Positions 11,728-21,900 of a stretch of DNA of 64,000 nt are shown here, in pieces (the first letter of the stretch is position 1; every line of letters begins with the position of its first letter). Position numbers and translations under genes: made by a program. The notes under the pieces are model-generated. The model was given only the letters and a program-made list of their open reading frames with translations. It was not told the DNA's origin and did no database searches. Source of the stretch: Thuidium tamariscinum (lineage: Eukaryota > Streptophyta > Bryopsida > Hypnales > Thuidiaceae); assembly GCA_947034885.2 (NCBI GenBank), contig OX344752.2, positions 14,446,001 to 14,510,000 on the forward strand. The letters run 5' to 3'.

Positions 11728-13857
11728 ATGGTGAAGCTAGCATTAGTAGAGGACATACCACAGTTCAAATTGAATACGGGTGCATGTATTCCGGCTGTTG
11801 GACTGGGAACCTGGCAGGCGGAGCCAGGCGTCGTTGGACAAGCTGTTAAGCAAGCCGTAAAGGTGAACTTCGTTGTCCAGTGTGGAATTTCTTTCCCGTT
11901 ATTCAAATCTCGTAGTCACGAGTTTTCGATTTTCACACTTTCTTTGCAGTTCTGTAAACTATTAGATAGGCCGGCACAGACTCTGCTGAGTCCTTTAATC
12001 TTTCGTAATGTTGTCCCCGCAGTAGTAATTCTGAAGAAACTCTTTCTTAACCTCTGAATCCTTCCCACATGTATATCTAGGTTGGATATCGCCACATCGA
12101 CTGCGCGAAGGATTACGCCAATGAGAAAGAGGTAATTGTGCCTGCTTCTTCCAATTGCCTACATCAGATCTTGGCTTCGTATTTTAGTCTACAATTTCGA
12201 GGTGTTGGCACGCAGGCTGCAATCACGTTTGCCTGACCTTTGTGACTCCACCCCTTCTTCTATGATGTAGATTGGTGATGCTCTGCAAGAGCTTCAAAAG
12301 GAAGGTATTGTGAAGCGCGAAGAATTGTTTATCACATCAAAGCTATGGTGAGTGATTTTTCTCCTTAATTAAGAGCTCTTGGTGTCAGTATACAGTGTTC
12401 TCGAATTGCTATTTGTACCGTATTCGGGATTGTGACTGACCGTATTTCGATTACTAGGCAATTGTTTTTTACTATCCATAATATCAAGTACATATCTATT
12501 CTACTTTTTCAAGTTGCAACGACGATATCAATTGATTACGTCGCTTGGGGTTTGTTCAGGTGCACTGATCATAATTCTGCCGATGTGGCAAAGGCCTTGG
12601 AAGGATCGATTGAGAGACTACAATGTGATTATCTTGATTTATACCTGGTACAAGAAAACTAAAAACCAGTCTCATTGTGAAGGTCATCGTGATAGATCAA
12701 TTCATCCTCCTCGGGAGCTATGCATAATAAGTCGTCAAATAAAATACTACTGTGACGAATTTATATTTCGGCAATCTGACCCCCAAGGAATCTAATCGAA
12801 AGGTTGTTTTTAATTGCACTAGATGCACTGGCCAGTCGCCTTCAAGAAGGATTCGCAAGGTTCTGCCCCTGAGAACTTTGCACCCCTCGATATCAAAGCG
12901 ACATGGGCTGCGATGGAGAAATGCTATGAAAGCGGGAAGACAAAAGCCATTGGAACCAGTAATTTTTCCGTTGAGAAAATAGAAGCTCTGTTGTCCCATT
13001 CCAAAGTGAGGCCTGCAGTGAACCAGGTGGAATGTCACCCTCTTTGGCAGCAGAAGAAACTGGCTCCTTACCTAAAGTCGGAAGGCATACACTTGAGTGT
13101 AAGCGCACACAAACCATGTTGCGAAATATCGCTTACGTCAACGCATTTTCAACTGACAGTCATTCTTTCAATTAGCTTCTCATGAACGTGCTGTGAAAGT
13201 AAGTGTCGAAAGTTCAGAACGACTCAAAGCAAAATGCTCCTCGCATTTTTCTTCTTGTAGGTACTTCACATCAGTTGTAGAATGTCTTATGTCACTTCAA
13301 AAAGCTGTTCGTAAACGTACTCTTGTATTGTGCAGGCTTACTCACCACTCGGTTCCTCAAACAGCCCATTTGCAAAAATCAACGTCCTGGAGCTACCACT
13401 TATTACAAAATTGGCTGAGAAGTATGAAAGAACACCCGCACAAATTGCTCTTCAATGGAATGTGAATCAAGGTCACAGTGTCTTGCCGAAGAGCACTCAC
13501 GCTGACAGGATCGCATCCAACATTGAGTTTTTCGATTTTAAAATCTCCGAAGAAGATCTTCGAGAGTTTGAAAAGATCCAGCAGGTAAACCACCAATCTA
13601 CACATTCATGCGAAATCTGCCTTCTAACTGTGCTGGTGAAGTCTTGTCCAAATTCTGAGAACAACTAGGTCGCCTTGATTTTGGAAAAGAATTGGCTCTA
13701 TCCTTCCTGAAAATTGACTCTGTACACCCAGAACCACTCACATCATACCTTAATGTCTTCCATGCAGCATCGTCTTCTGCGGGGAGATAATCAGTTCGTC
13801 AACGACACCACAAGTCCATACAAGTCTCTGGAGGAGCTTTGGGATGGAGATATCTAA
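11728..13857 (+). CDS. NADPH-dependent aldo-keto reductase (AKR4C-like)
   Basis: Seven coding exons are read: 11728-11862, 12081-12131, 12271-12347, 12560-12647, 12823-13098, 13336-13584 and 13768-13857. All junctions are GT-AG and phases agree. The product is 321 aa, the usual family length. It opens with [20 protein letters not shown], the standard AKR barrel start. The catalytic tetrad is complete: Asp52 and Tyr57 in [11 protein letters not shown], Lys86 in FITSKLW, His119 in MHWPV. GTSNFS and the NADP-binding [10 protein letters not shown] follow. Plant AKR4C enzymes reduce reactive aldehydes and sugars in the cytosol or plastid; no transit peptide is seen. The ATG at 11728 is preferred because it gives the normal N terminus shortly after a leader acceptor. 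An AKR4B-type enzyme is the main alternative; substrate cannot be read from sequence. Confidence 0.95.
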
Positions 13858-13898
13858 GCGTCCACCCATCTTTGAGTAAACAAAATTTGTGCCAAATT

Positions 13899-14012
13899 AG
13901 GCAGAGAGCACCCTAGTACGAGAGTCGATACTGTATGCCAGATCTCTATTTTTCAAGGCAGAGAGAACCCTAGCGCGAGAGTCGATACTGTATGTCCGAA
14001 CTCTGTTTTTCA
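13899..14012 (+). repeat. tandem duplication in the reductase 3' flank, unit 57 bp
   Basis: Two adjacent 57-bp units begin at 13899 and 13956 with 'aggcagagag' and share 'gagagtcgatactgtatg'. They differ at a handful of positions. They lie between the stop codons of two convergent genes, probably in a 3' untranslated region. Confidence 0.85.
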
Positions 14013-14078
14013 ATGATATCGTGATTCTTCCCCTAACCCCTCACCAATTGGTACATAAAATCTCAATTCAATACCGTC

Positions 14079-14732
14079 TCATTCAATGCTGCTCTGCGGC
14101 ATCAAAGCTTGCGTGATGAGCGACCTTGTGAGTTCCTTCGACATGCCCATGACACTATCCATAGTCCCCACCATCGCCTCCACCAGGGGCGACACCAACG
14201 GATGTTCGACCAACAACCCACCCGCAGAATAAAACACGCTCCCTTCCTCCACGAGTGCCTCGATGACCTCGTCAGGAATCTCATTGAAGTAAATCTCCGC
14301 CCTGTCCACACCGCCCACGCGCACCCCGGTGGCCAAGTTCGTCACCAGAACGGAGCCCACGGTGACGGCCGGCGAACGCGTGTAGCCCCGGATCATTCTC
14401 CGAGCCTCCTCCGCGCTCTTGGGCTTCTCCAAAATCACGCCCTCGTGCACCACCACCTGGTCCGCGGTGATCAACAACACGGGGATGTCGTCTCGAGCCC
14501 TCTGCTCCGGGCTAGGGTTGAGCGCCAGCTTCGCCAAAATGGCCTCGGCTTTCGCGTGCGCCAACTTCACCACGAGATCCTCCGCCGCGGGACTGCGGAT
14601 GGCCTTCTCGTCGATCCCTGCGGTCACCACTTCGAAATCCGTGTAGCCCATCTCCCGCAAGATCGCGTGCCGCGTCTGCGACTGCGAGCCCAGGATGATG
14701 TATGCTGCGGGCGGCGTTGGTGGGGCAGCCAT
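14079..14732 (-). CDS. Maf-family nucleoside triphosphate pyrophosphatase, intronless
   Basis: A single 217-aa frame. The family order is clear: LGSQSQTR at residues 14-21 (the LGSxSPRR loop, with the proline and first arginine replaced), IDEKAIRSP around 40-48, KLAHAKAEAI, LLITADQVV with Asp91, then GVILEKPKSAEEA and a late SAGGLLVEHP. Maf proteins hydrolyse non-canonical or modified NTPs to the monophosphate, cleaning nucleotide pools. Closest in type is the eukaryotic Maf-like group that has ADQVV instead of the bacterial ADTVV. Absence of introns, while both neighbours are intron-rich, and strongly GC-rich third positions are notable. The MAAPPTPPAA lead is short and alanine/proline-rich, with no obvious targeting signal. 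The gene is tail to tail with the reductase, 221 bp apart. Confidence 0.93.
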   Translation of the reverse strand: MAAPPTPPAAYIILGSQSQTRHAILREMGYTDFEVVTAGIDEKAIRSPAAEDLVVKLAHAKAEAILAKLALNPSPEQRARDDIPVLLITADQVVVHEGVILEKPKSAEEARRMIRGYTRSPAVTVGSVLVTNLATGVRVGGVDRAEIYFNEIPDEVIEALVEEGSVFYSAGGLLVEHPLVSPLVEAMVGTMDSVMGMSKELTRSLITQALMPQSSIE

Positions 14733-16204
14733 GGCGGACAGGAAGAATGAGGCCGCAGTGGAAAAGTGCTAGATTGCTCATACGCTAGAAGGCATTCCCA
14801 TCGAGCTAAGGTCGCAGCAGAATTCGCAAATCGAAGTCGAAATCGGGTTGTAAGAGAAAAGTTCGTTTCGATGGACTGCAGATAGAATGGGGCCGGGGTG
14901 AACTGACCCCCTCGGCTCGGCGCTTCTGATTCTTTCCAACCCTGAAAATTTTTATTTCCCACACATGATAAAATTTACAAATTCTGATTTCATACGGGTA
15001 GTCACACCTTCTTCACTACGCATAACTTCTCTGAAGAATTACATACTTTTAAGGGGAAGCAGGAGCCTATGGGCTGCAATTTCAGGTGAAGAAGGCATGA
15101 CACCCCTTTCCAAGTGAAAGAGTGTTAAGAATGAAATGCTTGAGAATTAGTCAAGTAGGGTAATTGTGCACAATTCCAAGAACTAATCACCTTTGCAAAG
15201 CTGAGGAAAAAGGAGGATGCAATAGTGAAATTAGCATAAACGGTAGAGAGGTAGGTGATAGCGTTCACAAGTGAATGATTCTTCATACTCAATATACACT
15301 TGCGGAGCAAAAGAACCAACATGGTGAAGAAGGCCAACCTAAAATCACTCCGAAATTGACAACGTGCAATGCTTCACAAAAGATTTAGTAGGCGAAGAAG
15401 TTGTAACTACCCTTATTAGCAATCAAAGGTTCCAAATTAGTTGGAGGAGGTATAAGAGATAAAATTTTCAAGCCCAAATTAGGGGCTTTTTGTTTTACAT
15501 CCTTGGATTGACTTGGAGTAAGGGGATTAATTGATCCCAACCATAGAATTGCAAGTCATGAATGTTGTATTGAGAAACGAAGGTTGTATCCCTACTAAGG
15601 CGGAGACACTCAAAATTGCCATAAATTGAGTTGTAGGTAATTTGAAGGTTGCATAGTTTGAAGGTTGAGTAGTTAAGAGTAGACACAAGAGTGTAAGATT
15701 TGTGGTAAATATAAGATCAAAGTAGGGGTACAAAATTTTAGAAGTAGAGTGTTTGAAACCGTTCATAGGTAGCATTAAAAATCAATAGTTGCTTGCGTAA
15801 GGTCCCCCTTCCAAAGTGTTAGAAGGTAAAGAAATGGAACTACAATCATGTTTTTAATATTGAAAAAAAAATACAAGCATATAAACTAACAAGCAATAGA
15901 AAAGCTTGTTATAGATCAATGGAAATAGACCATGTTTATCACTAAAACTAAAATGGTTGATGCTTCTTTGAAGAACCACCATATCTGACTCATTGATAGT
16001 TGTCAATAGATATTCATACCATTTTGGAGTTAATTTAGGATGCACTTTAAGATATTAGGTGATTTGAGAGAATTCATGATATGAAAATTCAATTCTTTTA
16101 GACTAGGTGATCTAATACAAATAATGTGGTTTGATAAATAGTATGACAATACTTATGAGCACATATACCCACCAAAAACTACATATTGTAAATGAGGATT
16201 GTTA

Positions 16205-16415
16205 TTATGTGAGATTAGAAGTGTAAGCCCATGAGCCTAGAAGATTGTACACCTATGATGAAAGTATCTATATTACGAAAACCTTCTATCATAATAGTGC
16301 ATATATGTTATAAATATCTATATTGTAGGTCTTTATGTTATAAACACCTTCAATGCTTGCATAGAATTTATTTATATATATGCTCAAGGCTCATATACTT
16401 ACACTTTCATACTCA
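16205..16415 (+). repeat. dispersed repeat, copy 2
   Basis: Same-orientation relative of 650-840, with 'gcccatgagcctagaagatt', several 'tatctatatt' motifs and 'tatgctcaaggctcatatac'. It is not tandem and its ends are undefined. Confidence 0.6.
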
Positions 16416-16822
16416 TATATTAGCATTGTTGCATTGTAAACTATGTCAAATCTAACTTTTGCACAAAACTTTTTTACATCACTAACTTACTTTAAAGGTG
16501 TAAAGACATTTGAATGGCCTTCTTCATTGATATAAACCATCAAATTTTTAAAAATAACCAATGAAAGTTCAAGAGTTCTTTGGGACAATTAATGGGACTT
16601 GAAGCATTTTCTTATTTTAAAGGTGGTTTTTTAAAGGGAATTTATTGGTATATCAACACTATGTACTCTCAATTTAAAATTTATGGAATATTGAATAAGT
16701 GTTGAAAATTAAAAAAACAATGTAGGTTGGTTTTCTCGTAGTAGATCAATATTCTTGCCCCCCAAATTGAAGTTTTGACTTGCAAAGTCCCCATGGAGCT
16801 TGCATTGTCCTCTAAGGATTAA

Positions 16823-17394
16823 CCCATTAATGTCCATGGTCAATTGTGGGGGTTGTAGCTTTCGTATACAATTCTTAAAAAGTGTCATTTTGTACCCTCT
16901 CAAAAGATGTAATTTTAAATTGGATTGAATAAATAAGTTTCATGGGGTAGGTCCTTAAACCATACAAAAATGAAAGTGATCCAATGGTTCACATCTTTGT
17001 AATTATTCTTCAAAGATTGATGTGTTATAAACACCCTTTGGCACTAGTGCTAAATACGGTTTGCTATGATTGGGTGTAAATTTGAGTATATGGTCCGAAA
17101 ATTGACCAAAAACCTTTGGATTAATTCCTTAATACATATACATAGTTATCCTTTACATTAAATATGCATTTCTCATTGAAAATTCCAATATGAAAGGCAA
17201 GGCCATTTCAAATTTGGACAAGCACAACTCATTCATTTCTGTACACATTATCTTGAAATTGGTTTTGTTAAAAGCATATGAAGACACTTCAAATGTATTC
17301 TTCTCTAATTTTTTGGAAATCAAATGTTCTACGAGTTGTAAGAGACAAAAAGTCTTGAAATCGACCAAAAAGTGGTCAACTAGTCGTTAATGGG
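16823..17394. mobile_element. TTAA-flanked TIR element E, 572 bp
   Basis: The left end reads TTAA then CCCATTAATG; the right end reversed reads TTAA then CCCATTAACG, so 9 of 10 terminal bases match. TTAA lies at 16819-16822 and 17395-17398. A weaker match (GGTCAA against GTTGACC) follows inside. No transposase frame exists. The structure fits a non-autonomous element that targets TTAA. Confidence 0.7.
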
Positions 17395-17534
17395 TTAAGC
17401 ACTCATGAAAAAATTTGATACAATTTAATTGGCATATTAATCTAAATTTTTTTGTCAATCTTTGTTTGAAGGAGAAAATTAACTCCACTATTAAGAATTA
17501 TAGTGTTATCTTTGGAATATATGCATAAAATAGG

Positions 17535-17795
17535 TGAAACCAATACCAAACTCTAACCTAATTATTCCACCAAAATATAGGGCCTTCATTGATTTTAGAG
17601 TGAAAATCTATGACAAAAATCTATGCCTCAAAAAGAAAGTGTGGAAAAGTACTATTATCATAGATCTTCATTTAACTTCACTTATAAGTGAAGTCAAGGC
17701 ATATACTATTGTCATAGATTCTCACTCTAAAATCAGGATAGCCTTACATTTAGGTGGTATTAGGTCTCTAATTAGTGTGGAATTCACCTACCTTA
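17535..17795. mobile_element. foldback element, about 260 bp
   Basis: The left arm carries 'attttagagtgaaaatctat' and the right arm, reversed, carries 'attttagagtgagaatctat'. Both arms also share 'ctaataccacc'-like outer and 'atgcct' inner sequence. The centre is a short palindrome ('acttcacttataagtgaagt'). Arms are about 75-80% alike, so it is old. No target duplication was found. Confidence 0.65.
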
Positions 17796-18313
17796 GCAAG
17801 GTCAATCTATTTCCTATTGTTGTAGCAATTCCTTGCCATAAGGTAAAACCACCTATTGTGGTCATAATAAAGAATTTGGCTTCATGTTCCTACTAAAATT
17901 TTCAATTTTTTTTACAAATGAAGATAAATAAGAAAAATAATAAGAGCAATTGAAATTATATTCTTTCAACAAAGTATGAATTTGCTATGAATTTTTGAAG
18001 TGTTAAGTATATAATTGCCCCAAATAGTCTTTAGACTATTCTGGAACCAATAAAATTTGAATCCATCATGGTCATTTGACAACCTAAAGCAGTTACAATA
18101 TTTTCCAAAATGAAAGGCCTAAGAAGTCAATTCTTGTAATGAATTCACATTGAAAAGTTAAAAAGTTCCTAATGAGGTTACAAATCACTCCATTACTATT
18201 ATATAAGACATTGATTATAGCCCAAATCTCACATATTGAAAAAATCCATAATGGGATTATTTCCTAAGTAATCACTATAGTTCATTTGATTGCAATGGGT
18301 TGTTCTACTTTGA

Positions 18314-18584
18314 GGTGGGTTCACCCAAAAGTGCAGTTGACGTTAAAGTGTCATCTACGGTTCATATACATTTCGAAAATCAATTATTTACATAAATTGT
18401 AGACGATGCTTTTGAAAACAAACCTTTGACCCTTAATAATATTTGTATATTATATCCAATTATTACATTCTTTGGTGCATTGGAACATGCTTTGACTTGC
18501 CAACATGACTATATGAAAATCTGAACAGCTTTATAGTTCTAACTAGGCACATTACCAATTTGTGGCCCTTTGGGTGAACCCACC
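18314..18584 (+). mobile_element. MITE, 271 bp, with clear terminal inverted repeats
   Basis: Ends are GGTGGGTTCACCCAAAAG and, reversed, GGTGGGTTCACCCAAAGG, matching at 16 of 18 positions. A sister copy lies inverted at 3274-3542. No coding frame. The target duplication is not evident, so the superfamily is unassigned. Confidence 0.85.
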
Positions 18585-18689
18585 GTTATATGTCTTAGAA
18601 AAAAAAATAGAAATCAGAATTGAGGAATACTTAATTTCTCGTTACATAGATTTTAGGATACCTAGAATTTCCAGTACGTAGATTTTTTC

Positions 18690-18903
18690 TCTCGTCAGAT
18701 TTCCTCTCCGTTGGAGTCCCGTCGTTCCCTCCCACGACCGGAGACGGACGAGAAATCCGGGGAAGCAGAGGAGCCTCGGAGGAGATCGAAGGTTAGCAAC
18801 GGCGCTCGCGATGTTTCTTTCGGCACGACGCTGCGAGGTCTGAGACGGGGCAGAGAGCTGGATTCTGAGGCGGATCGATGTATTTGGCGACAAGCTCTTT
18901 GCA
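18690..18903 (+). promoter_or_regulatory. GC-rich leader/promoter of the GFS12 gene
   Basis: Composition switches near 18690 from AT-rich repeat to GC-rich sequence running into the first coding exon. An in-frame TGA near 18847 limits the possible N-terminal extension. No TATA box with correct spacing was seen. Confidence 0.5.
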
Positions 18904-21900
18904 ATGGGGCAGGCGGCATCGATGGAAGCTGCGCAGCGCCTCGTGGACCGCGATTATGCGGGGCGCTTGGTGCTCTTGCACGGACTCTACCACTCGCCCT
19001 ATCCTGTGGGCTCCTACGTGCTCTGCGAGGTCCGTTCTGGTTCTTAATTCGACTCTTTTTGCTTAGGATGCCTTGGAATGTTGCTTTTTGTATTTGCTTT
19101 TTGGTGTATGATGGATATTTGTCTCGATATTACATGAAAATTATTCGAATTCTGCTTCTATTAATTGATTGAAGCATAGGGACCGATGCTCTTTTTGCTT
19201 AGGATCTCTCGGAATGTTGCTTTTCGTATTTTCTTTTGACGTACTATGAATGTTTGTTTCGCTATTACATTAAATCTTTGCGAATTCTGCTTCATTTAAT
19301 TGATTGAAGCATTGGGACGGGTGTCCTCTAGCTTGGGCTATCTAGTTTGTTCATATTGGTGGCTGTACGTGAGATGCGGATTAAAACCTAAGTCTACTGG
19401 ATTTGATTGTTGACCCTGCTCCCATACGCTTTGAAGTGAGGGAAACAAGCAGGTATTTAATCCTGTAATTTTCACGGAAATTAGTACCGTCTTCTCAAGT
19501 AGCATTACTCTCGGAATGAAACGGTTGAATTTTATTGGCGTACTATGGATGCATGTTTCGTTTCGATCGCAGTTTATATGATAATAATATGTAGATTCTT
19601 CATTAATTGCTGAGAATTTGATTGATGCGTAGGGGCGGATGCTCTTCTAGCTCGGGCATTCGTAATCATGACTTTACAGGAGTTGGTGATTGAAAGCTAA
19701 GTCTAAGGTAACCACACCTAATTAGAATAGTTTCTATTGTTAGAACGGTCAGATTTTTTAAATATTACATGATTCCCATCTAAGAATGCAATATTTGGAT
19801 ACCACATGTAACCGTCAGAAGCGTTCAAAGGGTTTTTGGGGTAGAGTCTGATACAAGTTCTGATGTTAAATTTGTGTGCATACCTAAAAAATGAATATGT
19901 ATTCATTTTGCAAGATTATGGAGTATCGCATTTAGTTAGGTATCGCACCTAAATGTGGTTACCTTGGTGAGTATCTGATTGAAGCATAGGGATGAATGCT
20001 TTTCTAGCTAGGGCATTGTAGCTTTTGATATTGATGGCTTTAGTGCGTTGCAGATTAATATCAAAGTCGACGTGATTTAAATGTTGACTTGATCTGCAGG
20101 TTTCCCATACGCTTTGCTATGTGGAAAACAAGCAGTTATTAGTCCTCTAATTTTCACAGAAATCAGTTTCGCCTTCTTCAATAGAATAATACCGTATGCG
20201 ACTTGATTTGCAGGTTGATTTGACGCGAGAGGTTCCTGCCAAATCGAGGTAAAGACTTTTCTTAAAGTATACATCGTTGAACCTTGGGTTGAGTAATGTG
20301 TTTTGCTTTATATTAAGTCCTGTTGGTTTCATTGTTATACAGAGTTGTCCAATGTGTTTAGGAGCTTATTTACTAGGTATTAGTTGTCTTTGTATGCATG
20401 GAGTTTTCGTTGCCTTGCTGTCAATTCAACGATTTCAGTTTATGCTGTTTTGGTATTGTAGGTTGAGCTAATTACAGTCGGCTGGAATCTTTTGGTGCAG
20501 AAATGACGTTGGGACTGAGGTGGTTGTACAGATCATTGTATTCAATGAGGACGAAAAAAGTGAACCTGTCAATCTTAGGTGTGTCCCTCGTTTGCTATCT
20601 ATTTAAGTTCAAAACTGTAAAGAGTCCTTGCCTATTGAGTGTTTGTACTAACGCTCTTGGCAGCCGTCTAAGCATTCCTGTAGTTGAAGCATGTTGTAAT
20701 ATTCATGTCCATGTCAGTTGATCTTCTGATACATGCCTATTGACATTGAATTTTAATTGGAATTATACGTGTAGGTGGTGCTAATCAGTGTATTGGCACC
20801 TTTGAAGTATCTAAATAGAATTTGGTCGTTTTTGTGCTAATTGCAGCTGCGATGAAAGTAAGCTTTTGAAGGTTAAAGAACACGACTGCACGCACGAACC
20901 TGTGAATTGCGACTTTCCGGACCTAATGTCAAAGTCAGAGAGCACTGTCGCAGTTGTAGCAGAGGTGAATACTCTTTACGCCTATTGGTGCCCTTTTTGA
21001 ATGTTCAGTTCTCGACATTCGCCACTCATCTGATCTGCTTTAGGGTTTTTATGCTCAGAACGTGGTGCTAAGCTTAATTCTTTGGATTTCATCAGCCGCA
21101 GTTTCAGAAAGCACCCAGTTTTGATGAGTGGGGGATGGCCAACGAGCATGTGTCTTTTGCTGAGCAACTGGTTCAAGAAGTTATGTCGAAATTAGCTCCT
21201 GCAGTATCTTTTGCACCTGTATCTTTTGATCGGTTGTTGAACGACATCCGCAAGTTTAAGGCTGAGAACTTGTCGGCCTCAAATATGGTGAACAGAGAGG
21301 GAGTTAGTGATCCACTTGTAGCGCCTACAAGCTCAATTGATGAACACACTATTTCAAAAGAGGTTCCGGTGATTGGTGATGCAATGCATCCAAATCTTGT
21401 GCCTGTTTTGGGTGCGTATAAAGGAGAGGGCGTTCTTTATCTCATTTTTCCCCGAGCCCCATTCTCCTACGAGTCTATAATGCACTTTAGTCCAACTGCT
21501 CTTGTTACCGATGATCACATTCGACTTCTGTTATTTGAGATGTTGGCAGGATTATCCCATTGCCATGATCTAGGAATATATCATGGAAATTTGAGACCTT
21601 GGAATATTCTTGTATTAAACCCAACTTGGTGCTGGTTGGCGGGGTTTGGCAACAACCTCAGAAACTCACAGGCATCTCAACAAGCAGATGAATCGAAGGA
21701 TATAACTACTCGTGATCACTTCGTTAAGAACAATAAGAGCCAAGTTGTTTGTAATCGTGAAGAGGTTGATGACCTTCCGGGGATGGGTTGCAATGGGTCT
21801 TCGAACTCGCAGACTTCCTCCCTGGTCGATGTTAGGCTCTCTGATTACAAGGGCAGCAATCTTTTGGGAGAGACAAGGTTATCACATACCAAAGATTGGA

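Larger units (their letters stand above)
14990..18300. other. AT-rich gene-free stretch
   Basis: No credible gene is seen; frames are short and lack motifs. Recognised content is the second copy of the dispersed repeat (16205-16415), a TTAA-flanked element (16823-17394) and a foldback element (17535-17795). The segment 15000-15800 is less AT-rich, but no product could be read from it. Confidence 0.6.

Noticed and set aside
14109-14750. 213-codon plus-strand frame
   Set aside because: It is the antisense shadow of the GC-rich Maf gene; arginine/histidine-rich with no motif.
18711-19172. 153-codon frame over GFS12 exon 1
   Set aside because: Starts at TTG and runs through the exon 1 donor; the other frame gives the GFS12-like sequence.
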